From: Streptomyces sp. KMM 9044
Lineage (GTDB): Bacteria; Actinomycetota; Actinomycetes; Streptomycetales; Streptomycetaceae
Assembly (NCBI RefSeq): GCF_024701375.2
Contig: NZ_CP113910.1
Span: forward strand, 1,426,001-1,490,000
Direction: 5' to 3'
Length of the DNA stretch: 64,000 nt
Shown: piece after piece, positions 30,310-39,236 of the stretch
Numbering within the stretch: the first letter of the stretch is position 1
Layout: every line of letters starts with the position of its first letter
The notes under the pieces: generated by a model
What the model saw: only the letters and a program-made list of their open reading frames with translations
Database searches by the model: none
Told to the model about the DNA's origin: nothing
Program-made: the position numbers and the translations under genes

Positions 30310-31629
30310 TCAGGCATCACCGCCCGCTCTTCCACCGTCGGAGTACGGCGTTGCGGACTCGGGCAGCCCCGCCATCCGCGGCAGCAGTTGTGCGGCGATC
30401 AGCGTCGAGAGGGCGGAGTGGTCGCCACTGCCCCCGTCGGTGCGTACGACCACCGGCTGCGGCGCCTTCAGCACCAGTTCCGCTCCCACCTCGAGGCGGC
30501 GACGGGCCAGTTCGTACTGCAGCACCGCGCGGTTGTCGCGGTAGGCCTGGGCGAGGGCGCGCTGGGCACGAGCCTCGTTCTCGGCGGAGATCAGGCCGCT
30601 GCGGCCGCGGGTCTCGATCTCGAAACGTACCCGCTGGGCGTTGGTCTCCTGCTCCTCGAGCAGCTGGGCGACCTGCTCACGGGCCCTGTTCAACGCGGCC
30701 CTCACCTCGACGATGCGCGCGTCGCGCACCTTCTTCGCCCGCTCGATGTCCATGCCCAGGCTGTCGATACGGCGCTTGCGGATCAGGCCCCACTCCTGCT
30801 CGTACGCCGTGCGCTCCTTGGCGATGCGCTCCCTGGTGGCCAGGTGCTGCTGGTACTGGGTCGGCAGCTGGACGTCCGGGATGTTGGAGCCGGTGATGCG
30901 CACGCCGTAGCGCGAGAGCTGGCTGTTGAGCAGCTCCTGCATGTCGGCCACGTCCGAGCCGCGCAGGTCGTACGCCCGCTCCGTGCGCATTCTGCGCGCC
31001 CGCTGCCGGATGGCGTCCTGGACCGCGCTGGACAGGACCAGGTCGAAGTTGCCCGCGCCGATGGTGCGGACGAACAGCACCGCGTCCGTGATACGGAACT
31101 TCAGGAAGAACTCGATCGACCGCAGCGGGACGTTCTCCTGCGTCGGGCAGGCCATCACCGGGGCCGAGTACGGGATCTCGGTGGCCACGTCGACCACGAA
31201 GTCCACCCTCGACCACGGGTGCCAGAGATAGTGGCGGCCTGCGTCCAGAGTGCCGGTGACCGCGCCGTAGCGGGTCAGGACGCCGTGGGTGCCCTGCTCG
31301 ATCTCGACGATCGAGGAACGCCACCACCAGAGCCCGCCGATCAGGAGGAGGGCGACCCCGGCGGTGTAGGAGAGGGTGGCGATCGCGCCGTACGCGATGT
31401 CCGCGGCGCCGTCGGCGTCCGCCTCACGCAGGGTCAGCATCACGCCCGCGAGGAGCGCGAACAGGCCGAGCCACAGCGGCAGCATCCACCACAGCCTGCG
31501 CCGGTGGCGGGGAATGATGACCGGGGTGAGGGCGCCGGACTCGCCGCCACGGAGCAGCTGGGCGATGTCGCTCCAGGGCGCCACCGCCTCGGAGATGACC
31601 GACCTGCGGTTCATATGTGCGGTACTCAC
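30310..31629 (-). CDS. SPFH/Band 7 domain membrane protein, smaller partner
   Basis: 439 residues. Two membrane helices near the N-terminus (LWWMLPLWLGLFALLAGVML about 47-66, TAGVALLLIGGLWWW about 89-103). Then a Band 7 domain of about residues 105-270 (VEIEQGTHGVLTRYGAVTG, DFVVDVATEIPYS, FFLKFRITDAVLFV), followed by a charged coiled-coil (ERIAKERTAYEQEWGLIRKR and ALNRAREQVAQLLEEQ). The start ATG overlaps the stop of the larger SPFH gene (31626-31629). The adjacent pair is reminiscent of HflK/HflC or prohibitin heteromers that form membrane rings around a protease. No protease gene is adjacent. Confidence 0.82.
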   Translation of the reverse strand: MSTAHMNRRSVISEAVAPWSDIAQLLRGGESGALTPVIIPRHRRRLWWMLPLWLGLFALLAGVMLTLREADADGAADIAYGAIATLSYTAGVALLLIGGLWWWRSSIVEIEQGTHGVLTRYGAVTGTLDAGRHYLWHPWSRVDFVVDVATEIPYSAPVMACPTQENVPLRSIEFFLKFRITDAVLFVRTIGAGNFDLVLSSAVQDAIRQRARRMRTERAYDLRGSDVADMQELLNSQLSRYGVRITGSNIPDVQLPTQYQQHLATRERIAKERTAYEQEWGLIRKRRIDSLGMDIERAKKVRDARIVEVRAALNRAREQVAQLLEEQETNAQRVRFEIETRGRSGLISAENEARAQRALAQAYRDNRAVLQYELARRRLEVGAELVLKAPQPVVVRTDGGSGDHSALSTLIAAQLLPRMAGLPESATPYSDGGRAGGDA

Positions 31630-33335
31630 TGACCGGCCTCCTCGGAGAAGTCGGTGGCGTCGGGGTTCTCATGCTTCCCGGCATGCTGTTGGGCTGTCCG
31701 ACCCGCGGTGGTCGTCGCACCCGCGGCGTCCGCCGTCTCTCCGATCGGCGCCGACGGGACGGTCGGCCGCTCGGTCTCCCACAGCGTGCCGATCTCCGCC
31801 TGACGTCCGGCGACGCGGTCGGCGACCTCGGTCAGCCGCGACCGCACGGCGGACATGTCCGCCTCGGTGAACAACTCCTCCCCGCGCTCGCCGACCAGCT
31901 CCCGTGCCAGCTGCAGGAAGTCGACTCCGACGGCACCTCTGTCGTCCACCGAGCCTCCGATGCGGACCAGGCGCGGCAGGCGGTCGGCGACCTGCTCGAG
32001 GGTGTCGAGGATCTGCTGCTGGTAACGGTACTCGAGGATCTCCGGAGCCTCGGCCGCGGTCATCGCGCGGATGTCGAGGGCCTGTGCCTCCAGCAGCGCC
32101 GCGTTGGCCTTCGCCTCGGACTCGGCCTGGACGTAGCGCTGACGGGCCAGCGCCTGGGCGCGGTTGGTCTCCCGCTCCACGGCGGTGTCCATCTGTGCCT
32201 GGTACTGAGCGATGTCGGCCTCGATGGCGGAGAGCGTCTCGTGGCTGGTCGCCAGCTCCTTGCTCAGGTCGCCCTCGTCCTGCTCCTTGCGGAGCATCAG
32301 TGCGTACTCGTGGGTGTACGCCTCCTTCGCCATCCGCACCATCTCCGGCGCGGCCAGGTCCATGCGGTACGCACGGTCGGACGGTTCGGCGTGCGTGATG
32401 TTGGCGTTGGTCAGCTCGACCGCGGGCCGGAACTGCTGGTTCAGCTGTTCGAGGAGCCGGCCGGTGTCCTCGCCGACCATGTCGTAGATCCCGGCCGCCT
32501 CCTGCTCGTAGATGAGGCTGCGGATCGTCTCGCTGACGGCGTTGCTGAGCTTCTCCTCGAAGCCGCGTACCGCACCCAGCGTGTAGACGAACTCGGTCGG
32601 ATCACTGATCCGGAACTGGATGAACAGGTCGATCGAGGCCTTCACCCCGCCCTTGGTCGGGGCCTCGCGCACCGGGGCGTTGAACGGGTACTCGCGGGTG
32701 GTGTTGAGGATGTACGAGACGCGCTTCCACGGGCTGATCAGGACCACCCGGCCGGGGCCGACGACCTTCTCCAGCTTTCCGAAGCGTGTGATCAGCGCCT
32801 GGGAGCCGTCCGGGACCATCACCATGCCCTGACGCCACCACACGAAGAGGGCCGCGAGCACGGAGATGATCCAGTAGTGCAGCCCGAAGAGCGGGTTGGT
32901 CAGCGGGCTGTCGTCCACAGTGGACACGACGGCGGTTCCCACCACGCCCAGGACGAGCAGCGACAGTACCGGCAGCATGCTCAGGAAGGAGCGGCCCTTC
33001 GGCAGCACCATGGGGCAGATCGCATGGACCTGCTCCCGGCCCTCGCGCTGCTGCTCGCTCTGGTTGAGCGCTTCGCCGGCCTCGTCGAGAGCGACGGTCT
33101 TCTGGTGCATGACCGTGGCTATGGAGCCGCCCTGTTCGCGGGCGGCCGGGAAGTCGGCGGGGTCCATGCCCTCTTCCTGCGGCGGGGACGCGTCCCTGCC
33201 GGAGCCGTCCTGCCCGTGGCTCTGCTGCCGCCCGGTGCGCCGCCGGATCTCCTCTTCGGCCGCCTGCCGCGGGTCGGCGCCGGACGCCACCGTCGAGGCC
33301 ATCCTGCGTAGGTTCTGGGTCCTCGCTTGTGCCAC
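31626..33335 (-). CDS. SPFH/Band 7 domain membrane protein, larger partner
   Basis: 569 residues. A polar N-terminal region of about 110 residues, unusual for the family, precedes two membrane helices (MLPVLSLLVLGVVGTAVV about 119-137, LHYWIISVLAALFVWW about 152-167). Next is a Band 7 domain (VPDGSQALITRFGKLEKVVGPG, LFIQFRISDPTEFVYTLGAV) and a coiled-coil rich in Ala/Glu (SAIEADIAQYQAQMDTAVER). The C-terminal tail is disordered-looking and Ala/Thr-rich. It is first in a two-gene operon with an ATGA overlap. Its promoter must lie in the 33336-33756 gap shared with the divergent SUMF1 gene. Confidence 0.82.
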   Translation of the reverse strand: MAQARTQNLRRMASTVASGADPRQAAEEEIRRRTGRQQSHGQDGSGRDASPPQEEGMDPADFPAAREQGGSIATVMHQKTVALDEAGEALNQSEQQREGREQVHAICPMVLPKGRSFLSMLPVLSLLVLGVVGTAVVSTVDDSPLTNPLFGLHYWIISVLAALFVWWRQGMVMVPDGSQALITRFGKLEKVVGPGRVVLISPWKRVSYILNTTREYPFNAPVREAPTKGGVKASIDLFIQFRISDPTEFVYTLGAVRGFEEKLSNAVSETIRSLIYEQEAAGIYDMVGEDTGRLLEQLNQQFRPAVELTNANITHAEPSDRAYRMDLAAPEMVRMAKEAYTHEYALMLRKEQDEGDLSKELATSHETLSAIEADIAQYQAQMDTAVERETNRAQALARQRYVQAESEAKANAALLEAQALDIRAMTAAEAPEILEYRYQQQILDTLEQVADRLPRLVRIGGSVDDRGAVGVDFLQLARELVGERGEELFTEADMSAVRSRLTEVADRVAGRQAEIGTLWETERPTVPSAPIGETADAAGATTTAGRTAQQHAGKHENPDATDFSEEAGQ

Positions 33336-33756
33336 AGTTCCCCCTTTCTTGTTCGTCTTTTCGTTCGTCTCGCTTCGGGACTTACCGCTTGTGCATGATT
33401 TCGATCGTGCTACAGGGTTCCGGCCATGTCACACCACAGGCGCGGGTGCGAACAGCCGGGAGACCGATCGTGACCACACTGATGAGGAGAGGGATGCCCA
33501 CCGGCGGCGTCGACGGACACCGGAAGGCATGTCGTCGCCGGAGCGACCCGGGCTCAGCAGAAAAGATGTTCGCAAGCCCTCCCACGGGCTCCACCGCACG
33601 GATGAGAAGTGGCTCCACGGCGTACGAGGTCGACCTGGCCCCACCACTGAGCGGACGGAGGTGCTGGGCGCTGGTCCGACAACGGCTCCGCCGCCTCCTC
33701 GGATCCCTCGGAGAGATCGGTGGAGCGGTGGGAAGACACCGGTAGGGTGGGCCGTT
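33336..33756. promoter_or_regulatory. Divergent intergenic region between the SPFH operon and the SUMF1 gene
   Basis: 421 bases without a convincing gene. The segment next to 33336 is T-rich (TTCCCCCTTTCTTGTTCGTC), and the two operons must be expressed from here. I see no clear dyad or known operator. Confidence 0.4.
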
Positions 33757-34440
33757 GTGGACGTGGGGACAGGAAACGAGATGGTCACCGTCCCGTCGGG
33801 ACGGGTGACGCTGTCGGACCGGCGGACACAGAGCAGTTGGCCGGTCGAGGTCGCGCCGTTCCAGATGTCGGCGTTCCCGGTCACTCAGTCCTGGTATGCG
33901 CTGGTCACAGGCCGATGGCCGGGTAGCACCCGAGGCGAGCGACTGCCGGTCGAGGGTGTTTCGTGGTGGGACGCGGTCCAGTTCTGCAACGCCCTGTCCC
34001 GGCGCGAGGGGCTGTCGCCCGCGTACGACTTGTGCGTCGACGCCGGGACGGCCGAATGGGACACCTCCGCAGACGGGTACCGGCTGCCGACCGAGGCCGA
34101 ATGGGAGCACGCCTGTCGTGCGGGGACCACTGGCGCGAGGTACGGCCGGCTCGACGAGGTCGCCTGGTACCAAGGCAACTCCGACGGGCGGATCCGTGCT
34201 GTCGGCGGCAGGCAGCCCAACGCATGGGGTCTGTACGACATGCTGGGCAACGTGTGGGACTGGTGCTGGGATGTCTACGACGCCGAGGTGTACGGCACCT
34301 ACCGGGTACTCCGTGGCGGTGGATGGGCCGACGAGCACTGGAGCTGCCGGGCGTCGGTGCGGCGGCGCAGCCACCCGACCTTCCGGATCGACGACGTGGG
34401 TTTCCGCATCGCGCGCTCCACACCACCGCCTCGGCCATGA
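33757..34440 (+). CDS. SUMF1/formylglycine-generating-enzyme-like protein
   Basis: 227 residues from GTG at 33757; ATG at 33781 with an AGGAAACGAG ribosome-binding sequence is an alternative. The fold is clear: EMVTVPSGRVTLSDRR, PFQMSAFPVTQSWYAL, VEGVSWWDAVQFCNALSRRE, YRLPTEAEWEHACRAGT, GLYDMLGNVWDWCWDVYD, VLRGGGWADEHWSCRAS, and RIDDVGFRIAR at the end. True formylglycine-generating enzymes use two nearby active-site Cys; here only SCRAS is seen in the corresponding loop. It is more likely an EgtB/PvdO-like or regulatory member. It is divergent from the SPFH pair. Confidence 0.8.
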   Translation: MDVGTGNEMVTVPSGRVTLSDRRTQSSWPVEVAPFQMSAFPVTQSWYALVTGRWPGSTRGERLPVEGVSWWDAVQFCNALSRREGLSPAYDLCVDAGTAEWDTSADGYRLPTEAEWEHACRAGTTGARYGRLDEVAWYQGNSDGRIRAVGGRQPNAWGLYDMLGNVWDWCWDVYDAEVYGTYRVLRGGGWADEHWSCRASVRRRSHPTFRIDDVGFRIARSTPPPRP

Positions 34441-34633
34441 CTGAACCGTTCCGGGTTCGATGGGGGACTCTGATGTGCCCCGGGTTGCGTGAGTCGAGTT
34501 GCGGGGGTCCAGGCGATCGAGGGGGTCGACTTCGGTTCGAACTCGATGGGTGTGAGAGTACGGTTCGCGCCGTGATGCCCGATTCGCGATGAGGTCTGGG
34601 TGAGGTGCCCTGTTCGGTGGGGTGGGCTGGTGC

Positions 34634-35050
34634 TCAGGGGTGGGGCTGGGTGAACAAGCCGGGCTCGGGCTCGGTGAGGATGCCGCGGGTTACCAGGCGT
34701 TTCAGCTTGGACCGGATGCCCTCGGTGTTCTTCGGCAGGATCGGAAGGTCGAGGGCCTCGCAGCTGTCGCGGGCCCGCATCGGGGTGCCGGTGTCGGCGA
34801 GGACCGTGAGGATCTGCTGGTGGGCGGGGTGTTCCGGCACCTCGGCGTGGGGTGGATCGTCGACCGGTGCGGGGAGGCTGAGGAGGGTCTTGCGGGTGAT
34901 CTGCAGATTCTCGCTCTCGGTGTCGAGCTCGCGGAGGCGGGAGTTGAGTTCGGCGATCTGGTCCCGGAGGCGTCCGGCCTGCTCGGAGACTTCGCTCATC
35001 CGGACCTCGACGTAGGCCAGTACGGCCTCGACCTGGGGGATCTCACTCAC
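34634..35050 (-). CDS. IS5 passenger: coiled-coil and winged-helix-like protein
   Basis: 138 residues from GTG at 35050, overlapping the transposase stop by four bases (GTGA), so translationally coupled. Residues 15-57 form an amphipathic coiled coil (VEVRMSEVSEQAGRLRDQIA, then LNSRLRELDTESENL). The C-terminal 65 residues (HQQILTVLADTGTPMRARDS, then LKRLVTRGILTEPEPGLF) look like a winged helix. It lies within the IS terminal repeats and travels with the element. A role as regulator or DNA-binding accessory of transposition is inference. Confidence 0.7.
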   Translation of the reverse strand: MSEIPQVEAVLAYVEVRMSEVSEQAGRLRDQIAELNSRLRELDTESENLQITRKTLLSLPAPVDDPPHAEVPEHPAHQQILTVLADTGTPMRARDSCEALDLPILPKNTEGIRSKLKRLVTRGILTEPEPGLFTQPHP

Positions 35051-35888
35051 GCGTCCCTCCGGGAGGGGAGGGTGATGCCGGTGAGGCGGCGGATCATGAC
35101 CGACGTCATCGCCCAGAACACCCGCGAGCGGGAGGAGGCGAGCCGGTGTTCGTAGTCACGCACGAGACGGCGGTAGAACATCAGGATCCCGTTCGTCTGT
35201 TCCACGATCCATCGCTTGGCCTGCGGGACGAAGCCCTTGTCGGCCGGGTTGCGCTCGACGATCTCGACATCGATGCCGAGAGTCCTGCCGTGGTCGACGA
35301 CGCTCTTCTTGAAGCCCTGGTCGACCAGGGCCTTCTTCACCGTGTCGGTCTGCGCGGCCACGCCGTTCAGCAGGGCGATGCCGGCAGCGTTGTCGTGTGC
35401 GGACGCCGGCAGGGCGACGGCCTCGACGACGAGGCCCAACACGTCCACGGCCAGGCATCTCTTCCTGCCCGGCACCTTTTTCGAAGCGTCCTTGCCCGTT
35501 GTGCCGGCCGGGACGCCGACGGCCGCGTGGATGCTCTGGGTGTCCAGGACCACCAGACTCGGTCGGCTAATCGCTTCCGGCTCTCGCGCGGCTGCCGGCG
35601 CAGGAGGTCGTGCACGGTCTGGCCGGTCCCATCGTCACACCAGGCGGCGAAGCAGTAGTACGTCGCACTCTTCGGGGGCAGATCGTGGGGCAGGTACTTC
35701 CACTGACAGCCGGTGCGGTTCTGGTGGAGGATCGTGTTGACGATCTCCCGCATCGCGTATCTGCCCTGATGGCCGGTGGCCGAAGGGTGCTCGGCCTTCC
35801 AGGCGCTGATCACGGGCTCGATCAACTTGCACTGCTCGTCGGTGAGATCACTCGGGTACGGCTTGCGACCACTCATCCTGCCACCCAA
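35047..35888 (-). pseudogene. IS5-family transposase, frame-split (programmed or 1-nt error)
   Basis: The first frame (35888) reads SDLTDEQCKLIEPVISAW, YAMREIVNTILHQNRTGCQW and KYLPHDLPPKSATYYCF, the DUF4096 N-terminus of IS5-type transposases, and runs to RKRLAD. The natural continuation LVVLDTQSIHAAVG (first catalytic Asp), GRKRCLAVDVLG, DKGFVPQAKRWIVEQTNGIL (Glu) is in the next frame. One more C at the CC near 35571 joins them as ADPSLVVLDTQ. Some IS5-group elements use two ORFs with frameshifting, so either reading is possible. Confidence 0.8.
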
Positions 35889-36115
35889 GCGAACCCCGAC
35901 CGAACGCCTGACCGGAAGAGACGCCCCAACGCCACCCCATCGAGCGACACCAAACCCGGTATCACAGTGCGAACCGCACTCTCACAAACCAGCCCACGGA
36001 CCTCCTCGTACTCCGGTGAGGTTTCGTGATCAGGACGGTGCCGCCTTCCCGGAGGTTGAACGCGAGGTCGGATTCCCGCCGACTTCCGGCGCGGGTGCCG
36101 ACAATGCTCGACGCC

Positions 36116-36414
36116 ATGAACCGACTTGAAGGAAACGTGGCCCTGGTCACGGGCGGAAGCCGGGGTATCGGTGCCGCTGTGGCGTTACGACTGGCCGAAG
36201 CAGGTGCCGACGTCGTCCTGACCTATGAGAACAGCACGGAGCGCGCCACCGAGGTGGTGGAGCGGATCAGGGCCGGGAGGCGCCGGGCCCTTGCCGTCCA
36301 AGGCGCCGCGCCACCGTCCTTCCGCGCGTCCTCGTCGCGGCCCGCAGCCCGGCCCAGGCCGTGGCTTTCGACGCCCCACCGTTCCTCCCGAGTCAGGGGC
36401 CGACAGAACTGAAA
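36116..36414 (+). pseudogene. Short-chain dehydrogenase, N-terminal fragment
   Basis: From ATG at 36116 (MNRLEGNVALVTGGSRGIGA) it carries the SDR cofactor motif TGGSRGIG and VVLTYENSTERATEVV, for about 60 residues to ALAVQ near 36300. The rest of the family (YxxxK and so on) is absent, and the remaining 37 residues to the stop at 36414 look random. The gene lost its 3' end. It starts about 130 bases from the IS5 element end, so an IS-linked deletion is plausible. Confidence 0.75.
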
Positions 36415-36496
36415 TGCGGAAGAGACGTTTGTTCGGGCGCGATTGGTGCACACGATGAGCTGACACAACCTTTACACGACGGAGCGGAGACACCTC

Positions 36497-36775
36497 ATGG
36501 GCATCATTGCGTGGATCATCATCGGTCTGCTCGCCGGCGCCATCGCCAAGGCCCTGATGCCGGGCAAGGACCCGGGCGGCATCATCATCACCATGCTCAT
36601 CGGCATCGCCGGCGGTCTGCTCGGCGGCTGGCTCGGCAAGGTCATCTTCGGCGTCGACTCCATCGACGGGTTCTTCGAACTCTCCACCTGGATCGCCGCG
36701 ATCGTCGGCTCGCTCATCCTGCTCGCCCTCTACCGCCTCATCGTCGGCAACCGACGCTCGCACCGTCACGCATGA
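36497..36775 (+). CDS. GlsB/YeaQ/YmgE-family stress-associated membrane protein
   Basis: 92 residues. Three Gly-rich membrane helices: IIAWIIIGLLAGAIAKALMP, GIIITMLIGIAGGLLGGWLG and TWIAAIVGSLILLALYRLIV. This is the complete transglycosylase-associated (PF04226) family form. Such small proteins are linked to envelope and general stress, with no known enzymatic activity. A monocistronic unit followed by a terminator hairpin. Confidence 0.9.
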   Translation: MGIIAWIIIGLLAGAIAKALMPGKDPGGIIITMLIGIAGGLLGGWLGKVIFGVDSIDGFFELSTWIAAIVGSLILLALYRLIVGNRRSHRHA

Positions 36776-36807
36776 CCCGTCGAGGCATACGCCCTCGAAC
36801 CCACCTG

Positions 36808-36845
36808 GACGGCTCCCTCCCCTGTTCGCAGGAGCGGGAGCCGTC
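36808..36845 (+). terminator. Terminator after the GlsB-family gene
   Basis: GACGGCTCCC pairs perfectly with GGGAGCCGTC around an 18-base loop, 33 bases after the stop. Confidence 0.75.
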
Positions 36846-37499
36846 AGGGTGTACGGACAACGCGCTTCGGACGAGGGCTGAGCGCAGCCTCGTCCGGGCA
36901 CCGCGGCCTGGTGGCGGGCGTGGGGCGGCGGCTCGCCGCGCTCCGGCGTGCGCGGCCCGGCGCTCGTCGCGCACGACCGGGCCGCGGAATTCCGTGACCC
37001 GGTGACGGCGTACGGGAAAAGGCGTCGCACCGCCTGCCGGACCGGGGACGACGACGGCGACCCCGACTACCGCGCCCCCTCCCCCGGCGACCGGGAGCGC
37101 GACAGCGCCTTCCCGAACGGCCTGCCGGACAGCTCGGGCAGCTCCGGGGGCTCGTCCGGCAAAGGCGGCGGCTGGAACTGCGCCCGCACCCGCTGGTGCT
37201 GACGCGGACACCCAGCTCCGCGCGACCGCCCCGCAGGAGGACGTCGCCACCGCCGGCTCCCTGCCGATGCGGTACGCCGGGTACGGGCCACCCGCGGAGC
37301 TGGTCGCGCTGTGGCGGCGGTGCGGCGGTGCACCTGGAGCCGGCCGGGGCGGGCAGTCGTCCGGGACGCGGGTGGCCCGCCGGGCGGTGACCACGGACAC
37401 GCGGATCGCCCCCGAGCGCCTCGGCCACGTCGCTCCGGGCGCCCGCCGCCATCCGGGTACCCCGGCCTCGTCCATGACCACGGCCCTCCCATCCGGGGG

Positions 37500-38385
37500 A
37501 AGGGCCGGGTCGGCACCCGCGCTGGAAGCCAGCTCGCCGTGGTCACGACCACATCGCCGGACTCCAGCACCGGGGTTCTGGGCACTCGGGTGTCCCGCTG
37601 CCAACGGCCGATCGCCGCCATCAGCTCCTGGGCCAGCACCGAGTCGGCCGGCTGGATTCGCTGGGGCACGGTAGACGCAGCCGGAGAAGGGCTGCTGGAG
37701 ACGGCGGGGTCCGGGGTGCCCGGAGCGGCTTCCGTTCCCTCCGGCCCCTTCCCCTCCTCCGGCTCCTCAGCGCCGCCCGATTCCTCAGGGCCCCCCGACT
37801 CCTGAGCAAGGTCGGCCCGCGACAGGGTGACAAGAGAGCCCGCCGAGGGCTGGACGCCGATGTCGTATCCCAGTGCCCGGAGGTTGTCAGCCACCACCCG
37901 CACGTCCGGGCCAACCATGCCCACCGTGTCCAGGGGCCGGTACAGCGGGGTGGACCCGTAGAACACCCCGGCCGGCCGGTTGTCGACCCGGTAGAGCTGG
38001 TGGCCACGCCTGACGGTCGCCCCGACCGCCGGCAGCCAGGTCACCATCCCCCGGCCGAGGCGCTGCTGATCCCACGGGGGCTGCCGTAGTCGAGCGTCCC
38101 GTCGAGGGACACCGAGTCCGACAGATCGGTGCACTGCACAACCGCCGTGCTCACCGGCGGAGTCGCGGCTTTCGACGGGGACCGGGCGACCTGAGCCCAG
38201 TGCGGGACGAGGACCACGCCGCCCGCGACGACTGCGATCACCACTCCCCCCACGATGAAGGCCGTTCGGCGGGTCGAGCGGTGCCGAGGTGCGTCCGGGT
38301 CCGCGGGGCCGGACTCCTGGCCGGGGTCGACCGGTCGGCGCGAGCCAGGTAGGGGCGACCTGACTTTCGAGGTGTGGCGCGGCAT
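37500..38385 (-). pseudogene. Efflux (RND/ABC-type) periplasmic adaptor with peptidoglycan-binding-like domain, decayed
   Basis: The start at 38385 reads MPRHTSKVRSPL. A membrane anchor follows (RRTAFIVGGVVIAVVAGGVV), then SVSLDGTLDYGSPRGIS, typical of Streptomyces ABC/RND adaptors. The frame breaks at the GGGGG near 38052. One more G restores GMVTWLPAVGATVRRGHQLY, RVDNRPAGVFYG and TVGMVGPDVRVVADNLRALGYD (peptidoglycan-binding-like). A long Pro/Glu/Ser linker is followed by a second loss of frame near 37560, and the C-terminal barrel is unreadable. The expected ABC ATPase and permease partners are absent. The adjoining stretch 36850-37500 appears to be more of the same decayed region. Confidence 0.6.
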
Positions 38386-38465
38386 GGACGACAGCCCGTC
38401 GGCCGGATATGAAGGTCCGGTCAGGGCCGCATGAGTGCCCCGTCCGGGCGATTACAGTCCCGGCT

Positions 38466-39236
38466 ATGTGCGCGAACGTCCTGGTTGCGGAAGACGACGT
38501 CAAACAAGCCGAGATCATCGGCCACTACCTTGTGCGAGAGGGCCATGCGGCCCGGCTCATTCACGACGGCCGCACCGCCTTGGAGGAGATTCGCCGCCGG
38601 CCTCCCGATCTCCTGGTGCTGGACGTCATGATGCCCAGCCTCGACGGACTGGACATATGCCGCATATTGCGCGCCGATCCCGCCCATGCGGGCCTCCCGG
38701 TGCTGATGCTCACCGCGCGTACCACGGAGGAAGACCTGCTGCTCGCCTTTGACCTGGGCGCGGACGAATACGTCGCCAAGCCCTACAGTCCTCGCGAGCT
38801 GATGGCCCGCATCCGCAACCTGCTCAAACGTGTGGAACGGCTGGCGGAAGCGGAACTGTCCTTGCGTGCGTCGATGGGTACGGCGGGCGATACCACCGGT
38901 GTACTCACGGCAGGGGCGATCGCGGTCGACCCCCGGCGCCACACGGTCACCGTCGAGGGGCGGCCGGTGCTGTGCACGGCCGGGGAGTTCGACCTGCTCG
39001 CCGCCATGGCCGCCGAGCCGGGGCGGGTCTTCACCAGGCGCCAACTGCTCGCCGTCAGCCGGGGCACGAACGCCTACATCACCGAGCGAACCGTCGATGT
39101 GCACGTGTTGAACCTGCGCAAGAAGATCGAAACCGACCCGCGTTCCCCGGTCCACCTGCTGACCGTCTACAAGGTGGGCTACAAGCTCAACGACCGCACT
39201 CCGGCGGGCGCCTCCCTCCCCTCGGACAGCCGGTGA
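38466..39236 (+). CDS. OmpR/PhoB-family response regulator
   Basis: 256 residues from ATG at 38466. The receiver has NVLVAEDDVKQAEIIGHYLV (acidic pocket), the phosphoacceptor Asp in LLVLDVMMPSLDGLDI, VLMLTARTTEEDLLL and VAKPYSPREL. The winged-helix DNA-binding domain follows (GEFDLLAAMAAEPGRVFTRR, then RTVDVHVLNLRKKIETDP and VYKVGYKL). The stop overlaps the kinase start (GTGA). It is divergent from the decayed efflux adaptor, which may have been the original target. Confidence 0.92.
   Translation: MCANVLVAEDDVKQAEIIGHYLVREGHAARLIHDGRTALEEIRRRPPDLLVLDVMMPSLDGLDICRILRADPAHAGLPVLMLTARTTEEDLLLAFDLGADEYVAKPYSPRELMARIRNLLKRVERLAEAELSLRASMGTAGDTTGVLTAGAIAVDPRRHTVTVEGRPVLCTAGEFDLLAAMAAEPGRVFTRRQLLAVSRGTNAYITERTVDVHVLNLRKKIETDPRSPVHLLTVYKVGYKLNDRTPAGASLPSDSR

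Larger units (their letters stand above)
34551..35986 (-). mobile_element. IS5-family (two-gene) insertion sequence with a passenger gene
   Basis: The ends are inverted repeats of about 30 bases: TGTGAGAGTACGGTTCGCGC from 34551, and TGTGAGAGTGCGGTTCGCAC read inward from 35986, both followed by a GTGAT motif. The 1436 bp hold the transposase (35888 to 35047) and, still inside the ends, a small coiled-coil/winged-helix gene (35050 to 34634). No target duplication is visible. Confidence 0.85.
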
